Assembly: GCA_002438605.1 (NCBI GenBank) | Contig: DJPR01000012.1 | Span: forward strand, 41,142 to 105,141 | Direction of reading: 5' to 3' | From: Ruminococcus sp. UBA6407 | GTDB lineage: Bacteria; Bacillota; Clostridia; Oscillospirales; Ruminococcaceae | DNA length: 64,000 nucleotides | Part shown: piece by piece, positions 18,136 through 27,728 of the stretch | Layout of the letters: the number at the start of each line of letters is the position of its first letter | Position numbering within the stretch: position 1 is the first letter of the stretch | The notes under the pieces: model-generated | Database searches by the model: none | What the model saw: only the letters and a program-made list of their open reading frames with translations | What the model was told of the DNA's origin: nothing | Program-made: the position numbers and the translations under genes

Positions 18136-19530
18136 ATGGTGAATGTATTGAACAGTAATGAAAATCAGATAAACAGAATAAAAGAGCTTTTAGCTGAAAA
18201 GGGCAATATGAAAGCATATATTCACAGCTTTGGCTGTCAGCTCAACGTTTCTGACGGTGAAAAAATCAAAGGACTGCTGAAAAAAATCGGTTATACATTT
18301 ACAGAGGATACAAGTGAAGCAGACCTTATTATTCTGAATACCTGTGCTGTTCGTGAAAATGCTGAGGACAGAGTTCTCGGAATAGTCGGCAGTATGAAAC
18401 ATCTTAAAGAATTGAAGCCTGACCTTATAATAGGCATAAGCGGATGCATGACTGCACAGGAACATGTGGTTGAACGCATAAAAAAGTCATATCCGCAGGT
18501 TGATTTTGTGCTTGGAACATCTGCAATACATTCACTTCCCACACTTTTGCTTGACTGTCTGAACGGTGCAAGATTTTCTGCTGATATAGCTGAATATGCA
18601 GACTTTTCAGAAAGTCAGGAACAGGTAAGGGAAAGCAGCTACAAGGCTTCTGTTCCGATAATGTTCGGCTGCAATAATTTTTGTACCTACTGTATAGTTC
18701 CGTATGTCAGAGGGCGTGAAAGAAGCCGTAAAGCAGAGGAAATAATAAAAGAGGTCAAAGGACTTGCGGCTGACGGATATAAGGAAATCATGCTGCTTGG
18801 GCAGAATGTAAATTCCTATGGCAATGACCTTAAAGAAAGTCTGACTTTCCCTCAGCTTTTAAGAGAGCTTGACAAAATCGAGGGAGATTTTGTCATACGC
18901 TTTATGTCGTCACATCCTAAAGATGCTACTAAGGAACTGCTTGATGCAATTATTGAGTGTAAAAAGGTTGCAAAGCATCTTCATCTTCCTGTACAAAGCG
19001 GAAGCAACGAAATACTCGCTGCTATGAACAGAAGATATACTACAGAAAAATATCTTGAAATAGTTGACTATCTTAGAAATTATGATGCTGATTTTTCAAT
19101 TACGACCGACCTTATAGTCGGCTTTCCGAATGAAACTGCCGATGATTTTGAAAAAACTCTTGATCTTATAAAAAGAGTGAGATATGATAATATTTATTCA
19201 TTTATCTATTCAAAAAGAACAGGTACAAAGGCGGCTGAAATTGAGGACAAAATCAGTGATGACGAAAAAAGTCAGCGTATGAGAAGGCTGCTTGAGGTTC
19301 AGCGTGAAATAACAACAGAAAGCTATAAACGTTTTAAAGGTAAGACTCTCAGAGTTCTTGCTGACGGTGAAAGCCGCAAGAAAAAAGGCTTTTTGACGGG
19401 CAAGAGCAATGAGTTTATTATAGTTGAGTTTGAGGGTGATGCTTCACTCATAGGTCAGTTTGTTGATGTAAAAATAACTGATGCAATGAATTGGGCTGTT
19501 GCCGGAGAACTCGTTAAAAAAGGAGAATAA
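18136..19530 (+). CDS. miaB: tRNA-2-methylthio-N6-dimethylallyladenosine synthase
   Basis: Radical SAM methylthiotransferase that adds the 2-methylthio group to i6A37 of tRNAs reading UNN codons. The three cysteines of the N-terminal UPF0004 domain lie in SFGCQLN, LNTCAVRENAE and SGCMTA. The radical SAM cysteines are in CNNFCTYCIVPYVRGRERSR. A C-terminal TRAM domain starts near residue 385. The 464-residue length is normal. No strong ribosome-binding site precedes the ATG, but the extra N-terminal residues are typical of clostridial MiaB, so the start is kept. It shares the operon with miaA, the gene for the preceding step on the same base. Confidence 0.96.
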   Translation: MVNVLNSNENQINRIKELLAEKGNMKAYIHSFGCQLNVSDGEKIKGLLKKIGYTFTEDTSEADLIILNTCAVRENAEDRVLGIVGSMKHLKELKPDLIIGISGCMTAQEHVVERIKKSYPQVDFVLGTSAIHSLPTLLLDCLNGARFSADIAEYADFSESQEQVRESSYKASVPIMFGCNNFCTYCIVPYVRGRERSRKAEEIIKEVKGLAADGYKEIMLLGQNVNSYGNDLKESLTFPQLLRELDKIEGDFVIRFMSSHPKDATKELLDAIIECKKVAKHLHLPVQSGSNEILAAMNRRYTTEKYLEIVDYLRNYDADFSITTDLIVGFPNETADDFEKTLDLIKRVRYDNIYSFIYSKRTGTKAAEIEDKISDDEKSQRMRRLLEVQREITTESYKRFKGKTLRVLADGESRKKKGFLTGKSNEFIIVEFEGDASLIGQFVDVKITDAMNWAVAGELVKKGE

Positions 19531-19531
19531 A

Positions 19532-19936
19532 ATGGATATTATTGAAATGACCAGAGAGCTTGGAAAGGCTATTCAGCAGGACGAAAGATATGTTGCATAT
19601 ACACTTGCAAAAACTGCCAATGATAATGATGCAGAGCTTCAGACGCTTATCAATGACTTTGATAAGAAAAGAACATCTCTTAATGAGGAGCTTAGCAAGG
19701 AAGATAAAAATACAGATATGATAAAGGCTCTTGACGAGGATATTAAAGACGTTTACAGCAGAATTATGTCAAATCAAAACATGATGATTTTCAACGGAGC
19801 AAAAAATGCTCTTGAACAGCTTATTTCCGAGGTTAATCAGATCGTAACAATGTGTGCAAACGGAGAAGACCCTGATACTTGTCAGGTTAGCCATGGATGC
19901 AGCGGAAGCTGTTCAACCTGCGGCGGCTGTCACTGA
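19532..19936 (+). CDS. YlbF/YmcA (RicF/RicA) family protein
   Basis: A 134-residue alpha-helical protein of the YlbF/YmcA family. In Bacillus, YlbF, YmcA and YaaT form an iron-sulfur-containing complex that affects RNase Y-dependent mRNA maturation, competence and sporulation. The C-terminal end is cysteine-rich (CSGSCSTCGGCH, plus an upstream DTC), suiting cluster binding. The position between miaB and mutS is the same as ymcA in Bacillus, which supports a RicA-like identity. The ATG has AGGAG upstream and begins just after the miaB stop. Which paralogue it is cannot be decided from one sequence. Confidence 0.8.
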   Translation: MDIIEMTRELGKAIQQDERYVAYTLAKTANDNDAELQTLINDFDKKRTSLNEELSKEDKNTDMIKALDEDIKDVYSRIMSNQNMMIFNGAKNALEQLISEVNQIVTMCANGEDPDTCQVSHGCSGSCSTCGGCH

Positions 19937-19965
19937 TAAAATCAAAGCAGCATTGTATTAAAGCA

Positions 19966-19993
19966 ACGGACAGCCTGTTTATCGGCTGTCCGT
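19966..19993 (+). other. Intercistronic hairpin before mutS
   Basis: Perfect 10-bp stem ACGGACAGCC/GGCTGTCCGT with an 8-base loop. No T run follows, so it may slow transcription or act in mRNA processing. Confidence 0.6.
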
Positions 19994-20018
19994 ATAATAT
20001 GAAAGGAGCTAAACACAA

Positions 20019-22631
20019 ATGGAGATAGACAGAAGTAAAATATCCCCTATGATGCGTCAGTATCTTGATGTTAAGGATAAATATGAGGGCTGTATTCTTT
20101 TTTTCAGATTAGGAGATTTTTATGAGATGTTCTTTGATGACGCACTGACTGTTTCAAAAGCCTTGGAGCTTACTTTAACAGGACGTGACTGCGGTCTTGA
20201 AGAACGTGCTCCAATGTGCGGCGTTCCGTTTCACAGTGCTGATATTTACATAAAAAAACTCATAGACCTCGGCTATAAGGTTGCAGTATGCGAACAGCTT
20301 ACCGACCCTGCTGAAACAAAGGGAATAGTTGTCCGTGACGTTATAAGAGTTGTAACCCCCGGAACTCTTATAGACAGCAGTATGCTTGATGACGGAAAAA
20401 ACAATTTCATTTGTTCTGTTTATTTTCATGGTGAGGACTGCGGACTTGCTTTTGCCGATATTTCAACAGGCGATGCTGTGCTTTCCAGAATTGAGGGCAA
20501 AAAGCCTGAGGATGCAGTAATAAATGAGCTTTCACGCTATCAGCCTGCTGAAATTATATTCAATGATGAGCTTCTTACCTTAAAGTCTGTAACAGACTTT
20601 ATAAAAACACGTCTTGAATGTTCTGTTACATTGCAAGACGAGGAGCATTTTTCGCCTGAGAAGAACAGAGACATGCTTTCTGCTGTTTTTAATGCTGATT
20701 CTGTTGAAGCTTTGGGGATAAGTCATGACGGTGCTGACTGTTCAGCAGCCTGCGGACTTTTTGATTATATTAATGATACTCAGAAAACCTCAATTTCACG
20801 TTTTACCTCAATAGCGATACAAAGCGGAAATGCCTTTATGGGACTCGACCTTAATGCAAGGCGAAATCTTGAGCTTACCGAAACATTGAGAAATAAAGAG
20901 AAAAAGGGTTCACTTTTATGGGTTCTTGACTCTACAAGGACATCAATGGGAAAAAGACTTCTTAAATCTTATATCGAACAGCCGCTTCTGAGTCCTGCAA
21001 GGATAATAGAGCGTCTTGATGCTGTTGAGGTTCTTTGCAGAAACAGCGTTATACTTATGGAAACAGCGGATATTCTTGACAGAGTTTATGACCTTGAACG
21101 TCTTATGACAAGGGTTATGTATAAGACGGCAACTCCAAGGGATTTGAAGTCACTTTCATCAACCTCACTGCAATTGCCGATGCTTAAAGAACAGCTTGCA
21201 AAGCTGGAAAAGTCAAAGCTTCTTACAAAGTACAATAATGATATTTCCACGTTAAAGGAAATTTCAGGACTTGTGGAGAATGCAATTGTAGATGAGCCTC
21301 CTGTTTCAGTTAAGGACGGAGGAGTTATCAAGGACGGCTTTAATGAAAGCCTTGATAATTTACGTCACATAATGACTCATGGCAAGGAGATAATTGAAGA
21401 AATTGCTCAGCGTGAGCGTGAAGAAACAGGAATTAAAGGCTTAAAGGTTGGATTTAACAGAGTTTTCGGATATTATATTGAAGTAACACGTTCATATTAT
21501 GACCTTATCCCTGACAGATATATAAGAAAGCAGACATTGGCAAACTGCGAGCGTTTTATTACAGAAGAACTGAAAAATGCCGAAAACAGTATTCTGAGTG
21601 CCAAGGATAAGGCACTTTCACTTGAAGCTGATATATTCGGTGAGGTGAGAGATTTTCTTGCAACAAAGCTTGAAAGTGTGCAGAAAACAGCCTCAGCAGT
21701 TGCGGCAGTTGACGTTTTGTGTTCATTTGCATCTGTTGCTGTTAAAAATCAATATGTTAAGCCTGATATAGCAATGGACGGTGTAATTGATATAAGAGCA
21801 GGACGTCACCCTGTAGTTGAACTTATGCTTAATGATGAGATGTTTGTACCTAATGATACATATATTGATACAAAAAATAACAGAATGTCAATTATTACAG
21901 GGCCGAATATGTCAGGTAAGTCAACGTATATGCGTCAGGTTGCAATTATAACTCTTATGGCACAGATAGGTTCATTTGTACCTGCAAATTCCGCAAAAAT
22001 ATCAGTTGTCGATAAGATTTTCACAAGAGTCGGAGCGTCTGACGACTTAACAGCAGGACAAAGTACATTTATGGTTGAAATGAGTGAAGTTTCAGATATT
22101 CTGAAAAATGCAACGCCGAACAGTCTTGTAATACTTGACGAGGTCGGCAGAGGAACTTCCACATTTGACGGTGTAAGTATAGCAAGAGCTGTTGCTGAAC
22201 ATATATGCACATCAAAAAAGCTTGGCTGTAAAACCTTGTTCGCAACGCATTATCATGAGCTTATTGAACTGGAAAAGAGCATGGCAGGCGTAAAAAATTA
22301 CAGTATTGCTGTAAAGAAGCATGGTGATTCAATACGCTTTTTGCGAAAGATAGTAAGCGGCGGAGTTGATGAAAGCTACGGAATTGATGTTGCAAAACTT
22401 GCAGGACTGCCCTCAAAGGTTGTTTCAAGAGCAAGGGAGCTTTTAGCTGAAATGGAGGCAAAAAATGCGTCTGTATCGGTTAAGGCAGATGATTTGGAGT
22501 CAGGACAGATAAGTTTTGATTCAGTAAACAGAGAGTCTGCACTTGATATGCTTGAAAGAACCAATATTGATGAATTGACAGACAGTGAATGCAGAGAACT
22601 GCTTAATGATATGATGAGGATTATAAAATAA
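20019..22631 (+). CDS. mutS: DNA mismatch repair protein MutS
   Basis: Recognises mismatches and loops and recruits MutL. The N-terminal mismatch-recognition segment carries the FYEMF motif (LGDFYEMFFDD, about residues 31-41), followed by connector, lever and clamp domains. The ATPase has Walker A GPNMSGKST near residue 628, Walker B VILDEVGRGTSTFDG and the ATHYHEL histidine. At 870 residues it is full length. AAAGGAGC precedes the ATG. mutL follows after one small unknown gene. Confidence 0.98.
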   Translation: MEIDRSKISPMMRQYLDVKDKYEGCILFFRLGDFYEMFFDDALTVSKALELTLTGRDCGLEERAPMCGVPFHSADIYIKKLIDLGYKVAVCEQLTDPAETKGIVVRDVIRVVTPGTLIDSSMLDDGKNNFICSVYFHGEDCGLAFADISTGDAVLSRIEGKKPEDAVINELSRYQPAEIIFNDELLTLKSVTDFIKTRLECSVTLQDEEHFSPEKNRDMLSAVFNADSVEALGISHDGADCSAACGLFDYINDTQKTSISRFTSIAIQSGNAFMGLDLNARRNLELTETLRNKEKKGSLLWVLDSTRTSMGKRLLKSYIEQPLLSPARIIERLDAVEVLCRNSVILMETADILDRVYDLERLMTRVMYKTATPRDLKSLSSTSLQLPMLKEQLAKLEKSKLLTKYNNDISTLKEISGLVENAIVDEPPVSVKDGGVIKDGFNESLDNLRHIMTHGKEIIEEIAQREREETGIKGLKVGFNRVFGYYIEVTRSYYDLIPDRYIRKQTLANCERFITEELKNAENSILSAKDKALSLEADIFGEVRDFLATKLESVQKTASAVAAVDVLCSFASVAVKNQYVKPDIAMDGVIDIRAGRHPVVELMLNDEMFVPNDTYIDTKNNRMSIITGPNMSGKSTYMRQVAIITLMAQIGSFVPANSAKISVVDKIFTRVGASDDLTAGQSTFMVEMSEVSDILKNATPNSLVILDEVGRGTSTFDGVSIARAVAEHICTSKKLGCKTLFATHYHELIELEKSMAGVKNYSIAVKKHGDSIRFLRKIVSGGVDESYGIDVAKLAGLPSKVVSRARELLAEMEAKNASVSVKADDLESGQISFDSVNRESALDMLERTNIDELTDSECRELLNDMMRIIK

Positions 22632-22646
22632 ATAGGGGTAAATTCA

Positions 22647-23075
22647 ATGATGAAATTTAATGCTGAAATGATGAATGACGTTTTTAGTTCATTTGGTGTT
22701 GATTATAACTATCCTGTATATATGAGTTTTTTTGACAACAGCAGTTTTTTCAGCAACGGAAGGAATCTGAAATTCGGTTATCTTGCGGTAAATTCATCAT
22801 CAGATGCTATGTATCTGGCAGAATATTCTGCACTTAGAGCAATAGCGGGAAGTGATGCACTTCTGCATGAAATGCCGTTTGGACTTATTAAAAAGATAAA
22901 AGTTAAAAAGATGCTGATTTTGCCCTCATACAAGATAAATATAGAGGGCAGAATGTCGGACAGCAAGAAATACAGATATAAAATGGTAATAAACAAAAAA
23001 GTAGGAGGCGGACATTTTCCCGAACAGGAAGAAAATTCATTGAGTTTAATAAATATACTTAGCAGTCTTAGCTGA
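22647..23075 (+). CDS. Hypothetical protein between mutS and mutL
   Basis: A 142-residue protein I do not recognise. No signal peptide or membrane helix is evident. It is basic in its second half (KKIKVKKM; KKYRYKMVINKKVGGG) with aromatic-rich beta-type segments at the start. The gene is spaced 15 bases after mutS and 29 before mutL and has a GGGGT site, so it must be co-transcribed with them. Codon use looks like that of its neighbours. A link to mismatch repair is suggested only by position. Confidence 0.7.
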   Translation: MMKFNAEMMNDVFSSFGVDYNYPVYMSFFDNSSFFSNGRNLKFGYLAVNSSSDAMYLAEYSALRAIAGSDALLHEMPFGLIKKIKVKKMLILPSYKINIEGRMSDSKKYRYKMVINKKVGGGHFPEQEENSLSLINILSSLS

Positions 23076-23104
23076 TATTTTTTCTGAAAGGAGAGAGTGC
23101 GGTT

Positions 23105-25057
23105 TTGTCAAAAATCAATGTTCTGAGCAAGGAAATATCCGAGCTTATTGCGGCAGGCGAAGTGATAGAACGTCCTGCTTCCGTAATAAAGGAGCTTGTT
23201 GAAAATTCAATAGATGCAGGTGCAAAACATATTACTGTTGAAATAAAGCATGGCGGTACAGTTTATATGCGAATAACAGATGACGGCTGCGGAATAGCAC
23301 CTGATGAAGTACCGACAGCTTTTTTGCGTCATGCGACAAGTAAAATCATAAATAAAGACGATTTGGATAATATATGCACTCTTGGATTCAGAGGAGAAGC
23401 TCTTGCTTCAGTTGCGGCAGTATCAAGAGTAGAGGTAATGACAAAACGTGTACAGGACGAATACGGCACATGCTACTGTATAGAAGGCAGTGTAGAGAAG
23501 TCAAACGAGCAGACAGGGTGTCCGAATGGGACAACAATTATTATTCGGGATTTGTTTTTTAATGTTCCTGTACGTCAGAAATTCATGAAAAAGGATATAA
23601 CGGAAGCCAATGCAGTAAGTCAGATCATGCAGAAGATAACTCTTTCCCACCCTGAGATTTCATTTAAGCTAATCAGGGATAACAGACTGGAGTTTAATTC
23701 AGGTGGTGACGGCGAGCTTTATTCAGCTATTTATGCAGTTTTCGGACGTGAATTTGCCAATGACCTTATTGAAGTGAATTATGAATATAATGGAGTGGGT
23801 TTAAAGGGATATGTTATAAAGCCTTTGTATGCAAAGTCAAACAGAACCTTTCAAAACTTCTTTGTAAACGGACGTTATGTTAAGTCAAGATTATGCTCTG
23901 CGGCATTGGAAAATGCGTTTGAAAACATGATAATGACAGGAAAGTTTCCTGCGTGTGTTCTTATGCTTGACCTGCCGCCCGTAGGAGTTGACGTAAATGT
24001 TCACCCTGCAAAAGCGGAGGTTCGTTTTTCAGACGAGAAGAAAATTTCAGATGTTATTTTCTTCGGAGTAAAAAATGCTCTTATGAACAATGGACTTATT
24101 TATGAGTTCCAAATGAAAAAGCCTGTTGACTGGACTGCTTCGTCCGAGCCTGAACCGCAGGACGATTTTGTTCAGCAGGAGCTTATTTTTACATCTGTTG
24201 ACAATATTGAAGAAAAGGAAATAGAGGTTGAACAGCAGGAAAGACAAGCTGATACTGATAATTCTGAAACCAAACAGCCTGCGGATTTAAGTTTAAATAG
24301 TAGTAACGATTTTTTTCCAAATGAACAGGTCAATGAGAGTGTTCAGACAAAAAATACAGAAATTGAGAAAAAAAGTCCGATAGTGGAAAATGAAGCTTTA
24401 AAGGACTTTAAATATCTTACTGATACATCTTTTGTAAAAGCGGCTGAACCTGTTTGTGAGCCTGTAAAAAGGTCTGAACCTGAGGTTAAACCGAAAATCA
24501 GAGTCATAGGTGAGGCTTTTAAAAATTATATTATGGCAGAGGTTGATGACAGCATAGTTATGATAGACAAGCATGCGGCACATGAAAGAATAATTTTTGA
24601 AAGGCTGAAAGGGAATCATTGCAGGCAGTACCGTCAGATGCTTATGGGCAATAACAGAATTTTGCTTTCATCTGCTGAAATTGACGCATTGCAGTCAAAT
24701 ACGGAAAGACTTGAAGAAATGGGATTTTCCTTTGATTTTTCTGAAAGTCCTTATGTTATTACAACTGCAATACCAAGCTTTTTCAGCCAGCTTAATTTGG
24801 ACGAGGTAATTCCTGAAATAGCTGAAAATCTTGCGTTATGCAAACAAAATCCTCAGACGCATAATATGGACGATATACTGCATACACTGGCTTGCAAATC
24901 AGCTATAAAGGCAAATGATGATAATGACATTAAGGAACTGCAATCGCTGGCTGAACAGGTGTATTATAATGAACAAATACGTCATTGCCCTCATGGACGT
25001 CCCGTTATGTTTGTGCTTACCAAAGGAAATATTGAAAGACAGTTTAAGAGAACGTAA
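23105..25057 (+). CDS. mutL: DNA mismatch repair protein MutL
   Basis: Links MutS to strand incision. The N-terminal GHKL ATPase motifs are ELVENSIDAGA, TDDGCGI and GFRGEALASV. A variable acidic linker spans about residues 335-465. The C-terminal endonuclease motif reads DKHAAHERIIFE, with lysine in place of the more common glutamine, and the CPHGRP motif is present, so this is the nicking type of MutL. The start codon is TTG at 23105 after GAAAGGAGAG, giving MSKINVLSKE, the standard MutL N terminus. Length (650) is normal. Confidence 0.97.
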   Translation: MSKINVLSKEISELIAAGEVIERPASVIKELVENSIDAGAKHITVEIKHGGTVYMRITDDGCGIAPDEVPTAFLRHATSKIINKDDLDNICTLGFRGEALASVAAVSRVEVMTKRVQDEYGTCYCIEGSVEKSNEQTGCPNGTTIIIRDLFFNVPVRQKFMKKDITEANAVSQIMQKITLSHPEISFKLIRDNRLEFNSGGDGELYSAIYAVFGREFANDLIEVNYEYNGVGLKGYVIKPLYAKSNRTFQNFFVNGRYVKSRLCSAALENAFENMIMTGKFPACVLMLDLPPVGVDVNVHPAKAEVRFSDEKKISDVIFFGVKNALMNNGLIYEFQMKKPVDWTASSEPEPQDDFVQQELIFTSVDNIEEKEIEVEQQERQADTDNSETKQPADLSLNSSNDFFPNEQVNESVQTKNTEIEKKSPIVENEALKDFKYLTDTSFVKAAEPVCEPVKRSEPEVKPKIRVIGEAFKNYIMAEVDDSIVMIDKHAAHERIIFERLKGNHCRQYRQMLMGNNRILLSSAEIDALQSNTERLEEMGFSFDFSESPYVITTAIPSFFSQLNLDEVIPEIAENLALCKQNPQTHNMDDILHTLACKSAIKANDDNDIKELQSLAEQVYYNEQIRHCPHGRPVMFVLTKGNIERQFKRT

Positions 25058-25093
25058 ATATAAAATTGTTTTAAATTCAGGAGGTGGTTTCCA

Positions 25094-26047
25094 CTGTCTG
25101 CAAATGAAAATAAACCTTTTGTAGTGGCGGTTGTCGGGCCTACAGCGTCAGGAAAAACGGCAATGGGAGTCAAGCTTGCAAAAGAGTTTGACGGAGAGGT
25201 TATTTCTGCTGATTCAATGCAGATTTATAAAGGAATGGACATATCAACTGCAAAACCGTCCGCTGAGGAAATGCAGGGAATACCGCATCACCTGATCGAC
25301 TTCCTTGAACGTGATGTGTCGTTCAGCGTTGCCGATTATGTAAATCTTGCAAAGGAAAAAATTGCTGATATAACAGAAAGAGGCAAGCTTCCTGTTATAG
25401 TCGGTGGTACGGGACTTTATATATCCTCACTTCTTGACAACATTAAATTTTCCGAAAGCAAAGGAAATGATGATTACCGCAGGGAGCTTTCTGAATTTGC
25501 CGCATTAAACGGAAGTGAGGCATTACACAGCAGACTTGCTGAGGTTGACCCCGAAGCTGCATCTGAAATTCATCCGAATAATACGGTAAGAGTTATAAGA
25601 GCGTTGGAGGTTTGCCATGAAACAGGACGAAAGTTCAGTCAGGTTAAGCAAGAGGGCAGAATGACGGAGAAAAACTACGATTCCTTGATTATTGGATTGA
25701 CATACAGTGACCGTCAGGTTCTGTATGAGCGAATCAATAAACGTGTTGACCTCATGCTTGAAATGGGACTTGTAGATGAGGCAAGGGCGATCTGGCAGGA
25801 AAGCGGACTTAAAACTGCGGCAAATGCAATTGGCTGCAAGGAGCTTATACCATACTTTGAAAACAGAGAGTCACTTGAAGCATGTATCGACAAAATAAAG
25901 CAGGAAACCCGACGTTACGCCAAGCGTCAGCTTACATGGTTTAGAAAAAATGAGCAAATTCAATGGCTTATGTTAGATGAAATTGATGAAACAGAAAAAA
26001 AATTAGAAAAATGTAAAAAAGTTATAGCCAACCATAAAAAAATGTGA
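25094..26047 (+). CDS. miaA: tRNA dimethylallyltransferase, apparent CTG start
   Basis: Prenylates A37 of UNN-reading tRNAs, making the substrate for MiaB. The P-loop is GPTASGKT; SADSMQIYKGMDI and the VGGTGLYI motif are typical. The first candidate start in standard codes is GTG at 25124, but that would begin the protein directly at the P-loop strand (MAVVGPTA) with the ribosome-binding site 37 bases away. An AGGAGGTGG stands at 25079-25087, and the in-frame CTG at 25094 lies at ideal distance, giving (M)SANENKPFVVAVVGPTA. I therefore place the start at 25094 (317 residues). The product is certain; the start codon is an inference. Confidence 0.85.
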   Translation: MSANENKPFVVAVVGPTASGKTAMGVKLAKEFDGEVISADSMQIYKGMDISTAKPSAEEMQGIPHHLIDFLERDVSFSVADYVNLAKEKIADITERGKLPVIVGGTGLYISSLLDNIKFSESKGNDDYRRELSEFAALNGSEALHSRLAEVDPEAASEIHPNNTVRVIRALEVCHETGRKFSQVKQEGRMTEKNYDSLIIGLTYSDRQVLYERINKRVDLMLEMGLVDEARAIWQESGLKTAANAIGCKELIPYFENRESLEACIDKIKQETRRYAKRQLTWFRKNEQIQWLMLDEIDETEKKLEKCKKVIANHKKM

Positions 26048-26160
26048 TATAATATATAATGTGTTTTTATATAATGACATATATCCTGTCAGGATAAATT
26101 TTTGGAATGAAAGAAAAATCAGAAAAGCAGTAAACTGCTTGCAAAAGAATGGAGAAAAAA

Positions 26161-26400
26161 ATGAATAAGACTATGAATTTACAGGACGTTTTCCTTAATC
26201 AGTGCAGAAAAGATAAAATTGCAGTGACAATTTTCCTTACAAACGGCTTTCAGTTTAAGGGAGTTGTAAAGGGCTTTGACAGCTATGTTGTTATCCTTGA
26301 CTGCGAGGGCAAACAGCAGCTTGTTTATAAGCATGCTATTTCAACTATTGTACCTGCAAGAGCAATTTCAATTCTTGACGCATCTGAAAAAATAGACTAA
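26161..26400 (+). CDS. hfq: RNA chaperone Hfq
   Basis: A 79-residue Sm-like RNA-binding protein that forms hexamers and assists small RNA regulation. The Sm1 motif ([19 protein letters not shown]) and Sm2 motif ([10 protein letters not shown]) are complete. The start at 26161 has GGAG at suitable distance; an ATG four codons earlier has none. It follows miaA, the same order as in Escherichia coli and many Clostridia. Confidence 0.97.
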   Translation: MNKTMNLQDVFLNQCRKDKIAVTIFLTNGFQFKGVVKGFDSYVVILDCEGKQQLVYKHAISTIVPARAISILDASEKID

Positions 26401-26412
26401 GCCGGTGGTTTA

Positions 26413-27726
26413 ATGAATCAATCACAATCAAAGTTCTTAAAGCTGCTTGCTGCTGCCTTGGGAGAGAAATTTCTTTTTGTTTGCAGGATTTTCCATAAGA
26501 TTCTTAAAAAGTTTGTTATAATTGCTTTGATTTTTGTAGTTTTTTTCAGTGTCTGGACTTATTTCGGCAATAACGTAGAGGACGATTATACTACTGAAAG
26601 TGCATTGCTGAGCAATGCAACTGCTTCAACCAAATTCAAGGGCGTATTTATTCGTGATGAAGAGGTTATAAAGTATGACGGTCAGGGTGCGGTAAGCTAC
26701 AGAGTGGCTGACGGCGGACGTTTGGGAGAAGGCTCGGCTATAGCGGAAATTTATTCTTCCGATTCCCAGATACTTGTTAATCAGGAAATAGCAGCTTTGA
26801 AAAAAGAATTGAGCATTCTTCAAAGAATACAGAATCCCGGAACTACAGAATCCGCACAGCCTGCAAGCATTGCATCACTGATTGAAGAAAGCTACAGAAA
26901 TTCAACATATAAGCGTGAGCTTGGAAATTATGAGGCTTTTGAAGAAGAAAAAGAGAATCTTCTTATAAATTTGAGTACATATCAGATTATAACTGATTCA
27001 AGCATTGATTTTTCAGCAAGAATTGAAGAAATAAATTCACAGATATCAAGACTCAGTTCGTCTGTTACTTTGCCTGCAAATACAATTAAATCTGAACATT
27101 CAGCGTATTTTGCAAGCTATAGTGACGGATATGAGGACATGCTCAGTAAAGAAAGTATTGACGGACTTACTGTTGAAATGCTTGAGGGTATTACCGATTC
27201 AAGAGATGATTCAGGAACGGTTATAGGAAAGCTGATTTACGGTTATGATTGGTATGTTGCGGGAGTTATTGACAATTCAAAAAAGCAGTATGAAATAGGT
27301 GATGATGTACTTTTGCAGTTTGAATCAAATTCAGGTAAGTTCAATGCAGAGGTAATAGATTTGAAAGAATCAGATGATCCGTCAAAAACTATTTTAATTG
27401 TGTCATGTGAGGAATTGAATTATGACCTTGTTCAGCACCGCTGTGAAAATGTTGAAATAATAAACGGTGAATATACAGGACTTAAAGTATCAAGAGATGC
27501 AATACGTTTTCGTGATTTCACAGAAACCGTTACTGATGAAAACGGTGTTGAAACTGAAGTTACAACGAGCTGTAAATGCGTTCGTGTAATTCAGGGCGAG
27601 CAGGTTGTTTTCAAAAGACTTGATGTGATTTTTGAGGGCAATAATTACGTTTTGTCCGCTGAAAAAAATGATGACAACGATTATCTTTCACTTTATGATG
27701 AGATTATAGTTGAGGGAGTTGATTAA
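26413..27726 (+). CDS. HlyD-like membrane fusion protein
   Basis: A 437-residue protein with one N-terminal membrane helix (about residues 33-52) and a large extracytoplasmic part. The barrel-like segments and lipoyl-like halves around a predicted helical hairpin (about residues 118-220) resemble HlyD-type adaptor subunits. No ATPase or permease lies nearby, so it is an orphan adaptor. It sits 12 bases after hfq and 2 bases before ylmE, at the head of the division cluster, which suggests an envelope or division-linked role. The assignment to the HlyD class is by eye and moderately secure. Confidence 0.65.
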   Translation: MNQSQSKFLKLLAAALGEKFLFVCRIFHKILKKFVIIALIFVVFFSVWTYFGNNVEDDYTTESALLSNATASTKFKGVFIRDEEVIKYDGQGAVSYRVADGGRLGEGSAIAEIYSSDSQILVNQEIAALKKELSILQRIQNPGTTESAQPASIASLIEESYRNSTYKRELGNYEAFEEEKENLLINLSTYQIITDSSIDFSARIEEINSQISRLSSSVTLPANTIKSEHSAYFASYSDGYEDMLSKESIDGLTVEMLEGITDSRDDSGTVIGKLIYGYDWYVAGVIDNSKKQYEIGDDVLLQFESNSGKFNAEVIDLKESDDPSKTILIVSCEELNYDLVQHRCENVEIINGEYTGLKVSRDAIRFRDFTETVTDENGVETEVTTSCKCVRVIQGEQVVFKRLDVIFEGNNYVLSAEKNDDNDYLSLYDEIIVEGVD

Positions 27727-27728
27727 AA

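Noticed and set aside
24563..24610. Loss of the MutL endonuclease motif
   Set aside because: The DKHAAHE variant differs only by lysine for glutamine, which is common in Clostridia, and CPHGRP is intact.
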